From NCBI GenBank assembly GCA_004194705.1, contig SADC01000316.1, forward strand, positions 1 through 64,000: a DNA stretch of 64,000 bases, written 5' to 3'. Both the position numbers and the translations under genes were made by a program. Of this stretch, positions 34,060-45,800 are shown piece by piece. The stretch comes from Ditylenchus dipsaci. Lineage: Eukaryota > Nematoda > Chromadorea > Rhabditida > Anguinidae. Under the pieces are notes generated by a model. The model searched no databases. It was not told the DNA's origin and saw only the letters and a list, made by a program, of their open reading frames with translations. The stretch's first letter is position 1. Each line of letters starts with the position of its first letter.

Positions 34060-34262
34060 GTACACTTAATCGGGCGTCGCTGGTCTAATTGCAAATCTGA
34101 AGTATTTTTAGTAACGATCGGCAAAATCGGAATCCCTGCGATATTTCGAACTAGACTGACGAATCAGAACTGACAAAAGATTTCAAAAATCGATGTAAAA
34201 AAAGTGTCGGCCCTGGACGGGAACGAACTTTTGGAGTGTACACTAAATCGGGAGTCGACTGT
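34060..34262. mobile_element. Worn TA-foldback group A
   Basis: Left words GTGTACACTTAATCGGGCG; right end AAATCGGGAGTCGACTG followed by TA. The right half keeps AACGATCGGCAAAATCGGAA and GGACGGGAACGAACTT. Much of the left half is missing. Confidence 0.6.
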
Positions 34263-34281
34263 ACTAGATTATGTTTTTTTA

Positions 34282-35920
34282 CATGGTTCGCAAAAACAGC
34301 AAACTTGCTGAAATGCAGCAAAAATAATTGGCGTTGTGTGTTTATTGAAAACAGCAAAATTGCAGCAAAAATGCAGCAAAATTTTTGCTGCATTTCAGCA
34401 AAATTTTGCTGCATTTCTCCATCTCCCACATATTACGCGTTTTGCATTTTTTCAACTATAATTTTTGCTTTTTTTCTTTCTGTAGTCAGAAAATATATGA
34501 AACATCCGTATAACAGCAATACCTAGGCTATATGCAGCCCGTAAAAGTCACTCTGAAAGGGGAGGAGGGATTTTCATATAAGCATCGGCTAGGTCACAGG
34601 TTCAAATCCACCTGGATGCATGACCTATTTTTCACACCATTTTTCATATTTTATTTTCAAGTTTGGTATGAAAATAATGCTCATCCTCATGGCTATCCGG
34701 CGAGACTATCAGTGCATGGTTAAACAACTATAACAGCTGAGTTGAAGGCTGAAGCCTACCTGAATCAGCTGCCTCATTTTGTGTTTTTCCTTGATTGATG
34801 TTTTGTATCTTCTTTACAATTACACATTTTTATACCATGTGTAGCCATGATTCTAGGCTATGGCTTATATCTAAGCTATAATAAAGTTGAAAATCGGAAT
34901 TTAGTAATAAATAAAATTTAAAATCGTCCAATCTAGGGCCATCCTATTCGTCGAACATACTCTCTTTTCTCTTGATCAAACCTTCGCGAGCTACCAACTT
35001 TTTATAGTAATTTTAATGTGAAAGCATTTATATATTATTCTTCGTAGTTGAGTTGGTGGACCCAGTGGGGGTACCCAGCTGGTGTTACTCAGGTGAGGGA
35101 TACCAATATGAGGAGTACCTAGGACGGGAATAACCATGAGGTAGTACTCAGTGGTGGTACCGAGGTGGGGGAGTATACAGGATAGAGCTACGCAGAAAAG
35201 AGGTACCAAGGTGGAGTAGTATCGAGTAACCCAAAAAGATTCGGAAAATATGAAAATTTCGCGTAGGTAGCTTCTTGCCATCGACTTACCCAGGAAAATC
35301 GGTGACAGAATTTAAGCTACCTGTAAGCTCTTCTATACGAAACACAAATATATTATACTTAAACAAATATGAATGAGTTGCAGACAAATAAAATTCAAAC
35401 TTAAACTTTTTATGATTTTCCGAATTTTTCCAACCATCCTGTACACGGGAGGGGTACTCAGGTGGGGATCCCAGTTTGGGTACCAGCAGTCCCTCTTGTC
35501 GGATAGCCATGAGGATGAGCATTATTTTCATACCAAACTTGAAATAAAATATGAAAAATGGTGTGAAAAATAGGTCATGCATCCAGGTGGATTTGAACCT
35601 GTGACCTAGCCGATGCTTATATGAAAATCCCTCCCTCCCCTTTCAGAGTGACTTTTACGGGCTGCATATAGCCTAGGTATTGCTGTTATACGGATGTTTC
35701 ATATATTTTCTGACTACAGAAAGAAAGAAAGCAAAAAATATAGTTGGAAAAATGCAAAACGCGTAATATGTGGGAGACGGAGAAATGCAGCAAAATTTTG
35801 CTGAAATGCAGCAAAAATTTTGCTGCATTTTTGCTGCAATTTTGCTGTTTTCAATAAACACACAACGCCAATTATTTTTGCTGCATTTCAGCAAATTTGC
35901 TGTTTTTTTGCGAACCATGG
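34282..35920. mobile_element. 1.6 kb foldback, arms about 420 bases, AATGCAGCAAAAA phrase
   Basis: Left arm 34282-34702 and right arm 35500-35920 are inverted copies with few differences, from CATGGTTCGCAAAAACAGC to GCTCATCCTCATGGCTATCC. Each has six or so GCAGCAAAATTTTGCTGC phrases and a B-box-like GTCACAGGTTCAAATCC. The 800-base loop has its own repeats of GGGGGTACC / GGTAGTACTCAGG type (35055-35180; 35445-35490). The loop may hold a second foldback. Confidence 0.8.
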
Positions 35921-37120
35921 TTTTTTACCAGGACTGAAAGAAAGTAAACCCAAACGTATAAGCGGATTTTTAGCGCCGCTGATTTGTCAGCGTTTATTAC
36001 ACCGGATTAAAAAAAATTCCCGAAGAGCTCTGTAAAAACCCCAGTATCCCCCAATAATAGCTTCAGGAAACAATTAGAAGAAATACGATAAATTTTTCAC
36101 CTGTGCTGGTGACAAAATGACTTTGTGCGATTCCTACACAAAGTACTAATCATCTTGCTAAAGTTATAAGGACCCATAGCCTACAAATATGATAACTACA
36201 CAATTAGTATAATTCATCACGTATGTACCAATATATTATGTACACCGTTTTTACATTTGATTCTTCAATAAATCTTAATTCCTACGAGTCCCAGAGCATA
36301 TTATCCGGTCTCGTGTTTCACCGAAGTAAACTTGCGCCATCATCAAAGAGGATCCACAGTAAACAACAGACTGGACTTGACTAAAGTGAGAAAAGTATAG
36401 CCCCACCCTATCCGAAGAGAATACCGGGTAAGGAAGGATCCAGCTCAATAGTGATCAAGTTTTGCTAGTCATCCCGTGCGTGGACCAAAGCATCACTCCG
36501 CTTCCCCACTGCGCACGCTGATCGACAAGAGGGACCCAAACCCGATTGTTTACTAAGTATTCAGCTTATCAATGAGCAAGATAGAGCAACGTAAGTTTTT
36601 ACTGTGTTTTCTGAAAAGGCTGAGGTTGATTTTATTACTTTATTGATAGCTAACAAAAGTATACATCTTATAGTTCAGTACATACACTTCAAGGATGCGT
36701 CAAATAAATTTATTTTCTCTAACTAATTCTCTATTTCTCTTATTTATTTTCCGTATTTTCTCTAATTGCTTCCCCCTTCTATAAGAGTACATCTACCCCC
36801 TGATCCAGCCCCCTCCACCCGGCCAAAGTCGATCGAAAAATAAGCGCCCGGGTGGCAATTAGAGGAAATACGGTGTGTATAGTGCAAAGAAAAAATATTT
36901 ATAAAGAGAACGTTAGGCAAAGCTCTCGAAAATAAAATTTGAGACTTAAATAACTTGTTGAATAATTTCTGAGCGAAGAAGCTTAAATATTACAGTGAAA
37001 GAACTCACACCTAACCAGGGAAGGGGGTCAAACTTTTTTTCATCACAAAACACCATAAAAGCCGAAAAAGGTGTAAGTAAAATAACCCTGTGTAGATTTG
37101 CATCCTTCCCTTGGCTCTAG
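35921..37120. other. Intergenic, unassigned GC-richer island
   Basis: 36240-36600 is less AT-rich, has AATAAA near 36269 and the string CAAAGAGGATCCACAG, and ends in AGAGCAACGTAAGT, a good donor. It could be an LTR or leader fragment but has no partner copy here. A group B element lies at 36763-36872. Otherwise nothing was recognised. Confidence 0.35.
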
Positions 37121-37127
37121 GTGAATT

Positions 37128-38335
37128 CATCCTCAACCAATTCATCCTCGGTGAATTCATCCTCGGTGAATTCATCCTCCGGTGAATTCATCCTCTAACG
37201 AATTCATCCTCGGTGAATTAATCCTCCTTTTTGTCCTGGGCAGAATATGTTTAAAGACCTGATTTTTATATATTAAGAGAGCACCTCATTTTGTGGGGCA
37301 CCCTCAGAGAGCACCGTTATTGATGTCGAGACCAAACAAGGGCCCAAGAATTGACCACCCTAACCAAATTCCTGGGTATAACTCCTAGTCAGGTGGGTGT
37401 CCACCTGGATAGCCTAAAAATCGAAGCAAAAAAAGTTTACACTTAGTGGGACTCGAACTAGTAACCTCGGTGACAGCAACCACTCCCCAATGTATATACC
37501 AAGTGGTCGTAAACCAGGTGGTCGACCACTTGGATCAAATTTTTTTTTACTTTTTAGAGTTCCAAAAAAAATTTTCTGCACTAATTCGAGCATGCTGAAG
37601 ATGGTTTGACAGTGGTAAAATCACGTTTTATCAAGAAATTTTCGATTTATCGCTAACGATTGATTTTGATAAATCAAGAATTACCATAACTCAAAAATTT
37701 ATTCATAAATTGTGATTTTACCACTGTCAAACCATCTTCAGCATGCTCGAATTAGCGCAAAAAAATTAATTTGAAACCCGAAAACGTAAAAATTTTTTGA
37801 TCCAAGTGGTCGACCACTTGGTTTGGTGCATGGATTCTCAGGGTGATGTAGAGGTTGCTAGTGAAAAAAATGTTTCGGGACGCGAAAACGTAAAAAAATT
37901 CATCCAAGTGGACGACCACTTGGTTCGGTTTGGTAAATGTTCGTAAATTGAGTGGTTTGTATTATTTAGTATTATCAAACAATCTTCAGCATAAAATTTT
38001 TGGTATGCTAAAATCGGGTTTTTAGTGATTAAGGCGCACTTGTGTGATTCAGAGCCATTTTATGGCGTTAAATTCACTTTTAGCTGGTTTGAGGTTGTTT
38101 TAAGAGGTTTGAGTTGGTTTTGGATGGTTTGAGACCATTCGGGTGTTTAAGGTGGTTTTGAGTGGTTTGGGGTGGCTTCGGATGGTTTGGATCCATTTGG
38201 GGTGAACAAAACCCTTTCACCTAAGTTTAAAAATTATAACAACTATATTTCCTGTCAAGACAAAAAGGAGGATGAATTCACCGAGGATGAATTCACCGAG
38301 GATGAATTGGTTGAGGATGAATTCGCCGTCGCCCC
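37128..38335. mobile_element. Foldback with GGTGAATTCATCCTC phrase arrays
   Basis: The left array (37128-37215) has six copies of GGTGAATTCATCCTC; the right array (38262-38330) has four complements. The interior holds the AAGTGG foldback at 37497-37832 and an array of GTGGTTT(T)GAG phrases (38080-38200). The acidic frame through the right array (DEFTEDEFTEDE) is repeat translation. Confidence 0.65.
37497..37832. mobile_element. Foldback element, AAGTGG family, copy 2
   Basis: Same layout as 1545-1863: GGTCGACCACTTGGATC ends, GATGGTTTGACAGTGGTAAA arms and GCATGCTGAAGATGG. A short extra copy of one end follows at 37895-37925. Confidence 0.75.
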
Positions 38336-38508
38336 TTCCCCTTCCCCCCCCCATCGAAAATTTTCAAGCTTTTTAGCATATTTTGTCAATTTTTCACCAC
38401 TCGCTCGACCTTCGACAAATTTACAATATTGTATAAGAAGCATTGCCTTCGCTTAAACAAGTCTGGCTTCCTTCGTTCACACACAAATCACTCGAAAGTG
38501 ACTCTGGA

Positions 38509-38720
38509 TCATAGTGACAGCCCGTCTGGACAGGCCCGTTCCGTCCACGTCGTTCTCAGGACAGCGCTAAAAACAGATGGACGGAAGGTCGGCTTGGCGC
38601 GCTCAATCCTCTGTCGAAGCTCATTCATGCTAGCAATTGGAGTTGTGTAGACTTGCTGAACGCTATCACACTTTTTCCCTCCTCGATGAACCATTCGACG
38701 CACTTGCTTTCTCTTTAGCG
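38509..38720 (-). pseudogene. Tc1/mariner-like transposase C-terminal relic
   Basis: Minus-strand frame with MNELRQRIERAKPTFRPSVF resembles the terminal helical segment (ELR.RI..A...I.P..) of invertebrate Tc1/DUF4817-type transposases. No DDE residues remain. A fragment of the GC-core repeat abuts it at 38470-38515. Confidence 0.5.
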
Positions 38721-38839
38721 GACTGCATATATCAGAAAATTCGGCATAAAAAATGCTACAATTTGGTATATCAGGTTTAGCTATAAGAGCGTTACCCACT
38801 GTTGATGTTCCCTTGTGAGTAGACCATAACCAAAACAAA

Positions 38840-40900
38840 AAAAATCAATTTTTTATCAAACACGTTTTGAACGATGATCACAGCAACAAAAATAAACAAG
38901 TTTGATGCCATTCGCTTTTCCATCCATTCCTCTTTGGAATAAAAAAAATCTCGTCTTAAGGGAAAAAAACAAAAAAAGTTATGGCGAAAACCAATACGCT
39001 GGTTTACGATAGGCCACCCTGTAGTTTTGAATACTGGGGCCTACCGCAAAAAGAAACTTTGGTACGCTTTTTCATGCATCCAGAGTAACTTTCGAGTAGT
39101 TTGTGTCTAAGGTATGTGGGTTTGCGCATCTTAACTCCAAGCCCCAAGCCCCCTGCGCCCTCTAAGGGGGCGCAAGTAAATTTTAATGGGCGCAAAAAGT
39201 GGCTAATTTGGCGCCGATTCAAATTAAGAAATTTTTCACTGAAAAAACCATGTTACTCTTCCATGGGTCGACAAATTTTTTCCCAAAAAGTTTTTTCCCA
39301 TACCTAAAAACTTGTTTTCTACCATTTTTACTCTTCGAAATGCGTTCTAGGTGTTCGAAACGCAGTTTTGGGAGATTACCGTAAAGTGTAGTTTAGCCAA
39401 AACTAAGTTGAGAAATTTGTACAGAAGTTCAATGATTAGGGCAATTTTTTGAGTTCCCGGGCGCCACATCTTATTCGCGAGGGCATGCCCCTTAAGAGTT
39501 CTTTTTCCTAATGAAACATAAAAGGTGAATTACACCGCCCCCCCCCCCCACACCCGCCCCTCCCCTCACCCCTCTTCCAAAGAGTATGAGTTCTCCAGTC
39601 GTTTTAATGGTTAACTTTTTTAATGGTTGAAGTCCTTTAAGTTTATCCTGAAATTTATTGAACACCCGTTTTTTCTATTGTGTACACATTTTTTTATTTT
39701 ATTATAATTAAGGAAGATAAAACTGGAGAAAGTCAACGCTGAACCATTAAAAATTGTATTACTGATCAGTCAGAATAAGATTAAACATAAAATTCTTGAT
39801 GCCACACTGGTTTCCATCCAACAACACGTAGAATGCACCATTACAACCCCAGTCTGTGCCATAGCTTAACCAAAGAATTTTTAAAGTTTTATTTGATTTG
39901 AAATTTGACAGTATTTGAAAACTTTTAAAACATCGATTTGAATGCGTACAAATTTCGAGAAAGCAAATCAGTGATGTTCCGTTTGCTCCGACTCTCTGTT
40001 TTCATTTTTCGGATTTTTTTAAGATTACTTACTTATTTTGAACCTTCAGAACTAGTTTCCCATCGATTTTTTTATGCCAGCGATTAAAACTCCATGGTTT
40101 CCTTTAGTTGGGTCGCTGCTGCATTCTCCTGTGTAAATTTCTTCCGCTGTAAATTTTTTCATCAACACTCTGATACTCAAATGGCCACTTAGGTGGACTA
40201 AACTCAGAACTTTACGCTGATCATTTTTGGTGCCATGCCATCAGTGTTGTTTTTTTTTACAAATTTTCGTTTTCGAATTTTTTTTAATTTTTTAACATAA
40301 AAAAGCAAAAAATGTCGTGTTTTTGTTGTTAAACATTTATGAAAATTCAAATTTTCTTATTTTCATTTCTGTACACAAATAAAAGTAAAATATCGGCGCT
40401 ACTCGGTTTTATATTTATGTTTATATTATATATAATATTTTCTGTGATAATACATTGTTGTCGATTCAAAGGTAGGTCACATAGGTCTATTCAAATGACG
40501 CATAATGATATATTCATGCACAGAAAACAGCTGTTAAATTGGTGAAAATTTCGTCCTCAGAAAAATTATTATATTGCATTGAAAAACCATTTCGCGTAAA
40601 AAAATTCGGCACTAGGAAAATAACAAAGTATGTCACCAGATTCATGCTCAGCATTGTCGATTCGCTTACAAAACTGCTGTCTAATCTTAAAAATATTTTT
40701 AAACTTTCAACGTCCGTTCAAGACAAGAAACATTCAAATGAAAAAAATTAGGGATTTTTCATAATATAATTCATAATTCATAACCTACATTTGTGTACAC
40801 AAATGAAAAGACAAAAAGTTTTTGTAGGTTTATTTAAACAAATAAAAAAATCTGAATTTTTTGTTTCTGATTGTGTTCGCAAATAAAATTCATACAATTG
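38840..40900. other. Intergenic, repeat fragments, no gene seen
   Basis: Contains a partial GC-core repeat (39020-39180), a C-run tract (39538-39570) and AT-rich DNA. A hydrophobic frame near 40340-40480 (LLGFIFMFILYIIF) has no supporting start, splice or homology that I recognise. Confidence 0.4.
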
Positions 40901-40923
40901 AAGTTTATGTTTGTGTACACAAG

Positions 40924-40980
40924 CAGGGCTGGGCACGGGTAGGCCCGAGACCGGCCGGCCCGGCCTGGGCACAAGAGTGG
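40924..40980. repeat. GC-rich GGCCCGGCC phrase, possible hAT end
   Basis: CAGGGCTGGGCACGGG followed by GGCCGGCCCGGCC-type words resembles a hAT end with sub-terminal phrase. A similar GC-rich stretch, AACGGGCCGGGCTGGCCC, is at 62968-62985. No matching far end or duplication was seen for either. Confidence 0.35.
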
Positions 40981-40989
40981 CGCAGTCGC

Positions 40990-41860
40990 AATGGATATGG
41001 ACCAGCTAAAGAAATTCTGGACCATCAATCAAATCAGCATGCATTGGCTCTTCAGCAATCTCTGCAGAAACAGCAACAACTGCACCAAGAACAAATGGCT
41101 CAAATGTTGGCTCTTCTTCAGCAGCGAAATGGTGGTGGTGACAATGCTCAGCCTGCTCTTCCTCCTATCTGTACATTGCCTCAATTGTCACATATAAAAG
41201 TCTTCAGTGCAGATGACAGTGATCCAAACAAGTTCCAAAATAGGATGCAGCGTTTCCAGTTCTCCCTCGACTGCATTACTCCGAATATGGTGGAATCAAC
41301 CAAAGTGAAGCTCCTGATGACCTAGCTCTTTGCCGAAACCTTCGCCGAATACTCCAAGAACTGCCTGCCTAAGGATGTGACCGACTTCAATCTGGACGAA
41401 ACGGTTAGTGGTCTTTCGAAACTATTCGCTCATTCTCGCTCTCTGATGGTAAATCGCTTCGAGTGCCTGCGTTTGGTCAAAGAAGAGGATGAAGAATTCC
41501 GCCAGTACGTCAATCGTTTCAAGGGTCAGATCCGCCTGTTCAAGTTCAGCTCTCTCAAAGAGGATGAGTTCATCTGCCTTGTTCTACTGCTAAGTCTCAA
41601 GTCAAACCAAGATGCTGCTATCCAAACTCGCCTTCTCCATCAAATCAATGAAAGGGGGATGCCGTCAAGTTCGAAGAAATTGTGGTAGAAGCAGCCGCTT
41701 ATCTTTCCACAATTGCTGAGCCAAGCATCTGGAGAGAAGCCAGCCTACGTCCACCTATTCGTACATAAATACAGTCGGCAAAGCTTCAGTTCCGTCAAAA
41801 GCCTGCTTCCGGTGTGGTCAAATGCATTGGTCTGAGGAATGCCGTTCCATCATGTGAAAG
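40990..41860 (+). pseudogene. LTR-retrotransposon gag relic with CCHC zinc knuckle
   Basis: Starts MDMDQLKKFW at 40991, then after a frameshift a Gln-rich coil (LQQSLQKQQQL) and a capsid-like part with FSADDSDPNKFQNRMQRFQF. A TAG at 41323-41325 breaks the frame, which continues to about 41688 (EEFRQYVNRFKGQIRLFKF). Near 41800, in another frame, is a zinc knuckle, CFRCGQMHWSEEC (C-x2-C-x4-H-x4-C). No protease, reverse transcriptase or LTRs follow. At 41879-41950 comes an unrelated CATAATCACC / GGGACCAA module. The layout suggests a Ty3 or BEL type; which one cannot be settled. Confidence 0.75.
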
Positions 41861-42862
41861 ATGTTCATGTTAACCATAATCACCCTGATCACCATAACCA
41901 TAATGAACAGGTGGGACCAAGACATTTTTCAAGGAAAAACAACAGAGGGACCAAAAATATAATTTCATGTAAGCTGGCTGCATAAGTCGGCCATAACAAA
42001 TATTTTCTCGCCAAAAAAATCGCAAAGTATAAAAGTGCAAGTAAGTTCATCCCTTCAGGAGGATGAGGGTTCTATTAGGGCGGTTAGAAAAATTCAAACA
42101 CTTGGCTACGTTTTTTCTCACAATTTCTATTAATCAAGTACTTTGTTGCGTTTTTGGTATTCGTATTCTGTGTTTCAAAGCCAAAGACAATCATCAAAGT
42201 AGCTGAGGTACTTTAATCCTTCAATATAGTGAAAAACAGTGTCAGAAGGCAGAAGCTCAAAAATCCAGAAATATACTATGGATAGCAAAATATGAATAGA
42301 TTGAGCAGCAAAAACGCGAAAGCAAGAGAAAATAAGATGAATACAAAACAGTCCTCACTGGGCCGACGAAAATTTCGAGATTCCCAAAACAGGAATCGTG
42401 TGGGATTCCTGTCACGTGGTCAAGGCTAGTTCCCTTTCTTTTTACCCAGAGCTCCTGATCATTTAATTTCACAATAAAAAGTTCGATGATTTCTGAAAAA
42501 GTAATCAGTCAATTGGTCAGTTAATATTAGTCAGTTAAATTCTTGGTCAGTTGATATTTTACCGTAAAACTCATATTTTCGAAGAAAAACTTACCATTGC
42601 TGAATTTTGTGTATTAAATTGATATGTTTTGATGCCATTTTTGTTAAATGGCAGCGGGCGCCAGGTTACGATGAAGGCGCCGGCTCTGGCGAAGATATTT
42701 TTATCTGCAAATGAGTTTTATTATAAGAAATATTTTATTTTATCTCAAATATATTTGATTTAAAAGAAAATGTATTTATTCACATTGCATGATCTGAGGT
42801 AAGTATTCACAATTTCATCGGTTTAATTGCATTTATATATTTCAATCAACCAGTCAACTACA

Positions 42863-45800
42863 TTATTCATCGTACTCGTCAGAACTGAATCCACTGGATT
42901 CACCTTCATATAGCTCTATAGTGCTCTGTGAGTCATTACTAGCTTGCGAATCCTGTGCGGCGTGAGGAGCATCTTGCTTGGATTTGGTATAGCTGAACTG
43001 GTTGCCACATCTGAACTTCTGATTTGTTGGTTTTAAAGAAAAACTAGTGAAAATTCTTTCTAACCGGCAGCTCATATGATCGCAGCCTCCATTCTTGACA
43101 AAAGGTAATTTGCAACCAGGACACTTAGTAAATCTGTTCACGGCTTTTTCGTTTTTCTCGTATTCTCTGAATTGTTAAAAAGGTTAATTTGAAAAAAGAT
43201 ACAAACATAAGAGTACTAGCTATCAAAAGCCAGTTATTTATCGAAACTTTCTGCTCCAAAAGTAATTAATCATGCGAATATCGTCACACTCAGTGGTGTA
43301 TGGAATCAGTTTTCGAAAAAAAAATCGGGTCCTCATATATAATAATATTTTAAGACCGCTAAGTTTTAGACAAAACATAGTCCAAATAGAAAAACCAAAG
43401 CAAAAAGTTTTGACTTCGGCTTTTCGGCTTGGTTTTTGGACTGATCGAATGTTTCAAAAACTTTTGGGAGCGGTGTAAAACAGATCCCTAACTTCAAGCT
43501 GTGAAAATAATACTTCTTTCTATCCTTTTTGTCCTTTTCCTCTCGCTGAGCCACTTCTTCGCACTTCTTGCCAAAATGGTCGTCTGTCCACTCTCTCTCA
43601 CAATTCTTAAAAAGTTTTTTAAATAATTTCATTATATCGTTTTAACAAACTAAGTATCCCACCTACAATACTCGTATTGACAGCTTAGGCAAGAAAACAC
43701 CTTGACTTCTTCTTTAGACACATCCATCTCCTTGGCAAACGCACACCTTTTGCATCTGTAATTAATTGACGTATAACCAAAGTTTCGCAAAAGAGGCAAC
43801 CTTTCTAAATTTTCAATATTAGCAGTGCCAAGAACAACTTCCACAGCTCGATCGTTGAGAACAGTTTGCACATCGACAGGTATGAAGGAGCGGCATTCAG
43901 CTGAATTTATATATTTTTATTTATTTAGATTATAGAAAATGCAAAATTCTTAACTATTTTTAATTGTTCTTTTTAGTGTAATACAATTTATCCTCGATAT
44001 AACGCTAACCCAGGGACTGTCCCTATTTAGGACTTGTTTTATTTTAGGAATGGCTTTTTTGACGCTACAGTCGACCCTCGATTTAACGGCACCCTAGGGA
44101 CCGGGTTCACTTTGACTAAATCTTAGTCAATGCTGACCAAATCGGTCTATTTTTGGGTGCCGTTAAATCGAGGGTGCTGTTATATCGAGGTTGACTGTAT
44201 TGGAATATACCCCACCAAAAAGCTACTGGAATATACCCTCCTCAATAATTTTTGGAGGGTACTAAAACCACCATTTTCGAAGAAAAAAGTTGTGCAAAGG
44301 CCTTGTTAGTAATGGCCAGGTCTTGAGCTAACCCTAAGCCTACGGGCCTAAGCCTAAATTATTGGGTGGGGGTGGGCTTTTGGGTGGTGTTTATATTCCA
44401 GTAGCGCCGCTTTTATATCTGCTCGAAAATATGGACAATTTCAAGTTTTTTAGTTATTTTAATTTCCCAACCAAAATCTAAAGTTTAAGAGCCCTTAAAG
44501 ACAAGACAGGGTCAAATTCAGTGGGCAGCAATTGTAGAAATGGCTTGGTTAAAATATTTTTTACTTGTACTTCAAATAAAAAATGGACGTTTTTTTACTT
44601 ATTAAGGAGCTACTCTGTTAGAAAAAATACAAAAAAACTTTAGATATTAAAAGTGACTTATAATGCATTTTTCGAATCTTATCTCTTGGCTCTTTTCCAT
44701 TATTGGGACCTTTTTTCTGAAATAATTTTTCCACTTTTAGTTTAGAAGTTTTTTTTGAAATCTTCAGCGTGTCTTTTTAAGTCAGTTCTCGAACGCTTTT
44801 TTCAAAACCTACAAAATAATATAGAATTTGGACATTTGTGAGCCAAACACTTAAGTCCGCTTCCTCCATCTACTAGTACATATCCGTTGTAGCTGCGACA
44901 GCTTGACCACGGATGCAGTCTTCACAAATTGGTGCAAATCTTCTATTTTAGCGACAACTAAATGTACTTTTTAAATAAAAAGCAATTTTTGTAACTAAAC
45001 ACTACCTTGATTTTCAGATCTAGATGAACAGGGTTTTTGATTCTCAGCTTCTTCTGAGGGCTGACTCTCAAGCTTACTGTTTGGGCGGCAAGATACACCA
45101 AGTCTTCTAGGAAATTTTCAAAACAGACGGTGCATTCAAATATTTCTTCCAACAAATTGGCCGCATTCTGCAGAAATAAAGTTATTGAAAGGGTTTTTCG
45201 ATGGTATTTTTTCTGTTGCAAAATTAGTTCCGAATCATGTCTAACGGATGCTATTTTCAAAATAAAAAACTACTTTGTCCAAAACCTGTCCATCAAAAAG
45301 TTTAGGGTAGTTGAGCCGAGCCAGAGCCATAAAATCGTCAAATTTTTTGACTGACTGAGTGATCATGTTGTTTAGTTCAGGTGGTTGACTGTCTTTTTCT
45401 TCCTTTTCCACCACAGGTGATTGATCTGTCTTCAGAGTGATCATAGAAATCCAGTCAGAGTCTTTGATGTCCCGAAAATCTGAAATTTTCTCTTTCTACA
45501 AGCTGCTCCAAAAAATCTGACTAAAATACACACATTTTCTGACTAAATAAGCAAATCTTGACTGCACAAAGAAACATATTACAGCTGAGGGCAAGTAATT
45601 GCTTGAAAATTTGTCGATCAAATGGTCAATTAGGTTTTATTGCACTGAAATGGTGTATAACTTAGAATACTTTTCGCAGATAAAAATGAACAAACCAAGG
45701 GAAAATTACTGCGAAGAAGAATTTTTATAAGCTCTTTGTCTTTGTGATCACCACTAGCTAGTAGGCATTCTGTTTCGTAGAGCTCGAAAAAGCCTTCACA

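Noticed and set aside
36240..36600. A solo LTR
   Set aside because: There is an AATAAA and a GC-richer stretch, but no TG...CA ends, target duplication or second copy could be found.
38172..38456. An acidic protein (DEFTEDEFTEDE)
   Set aside because: It is translation of the GGATGAATTCACCGA phrase array in the right arm of a foldback.
42257..42472. A cytochrome P450-like N-terminal exon on the minus strand (CFGNLEIF)
   Set aside because: Only a few residues resemble the motif; there is no proline-rich hinge, no heme-binding Cys region and no neighbouring exon.
43901..44833. A missing extra exon of the ligase between exons 7 and 8
   Set aside because: The junction T | CT gives a phase-consistent SECRSF, completing the RING1 cysteine pattern. 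The intron is filled by two nested transposable elements.
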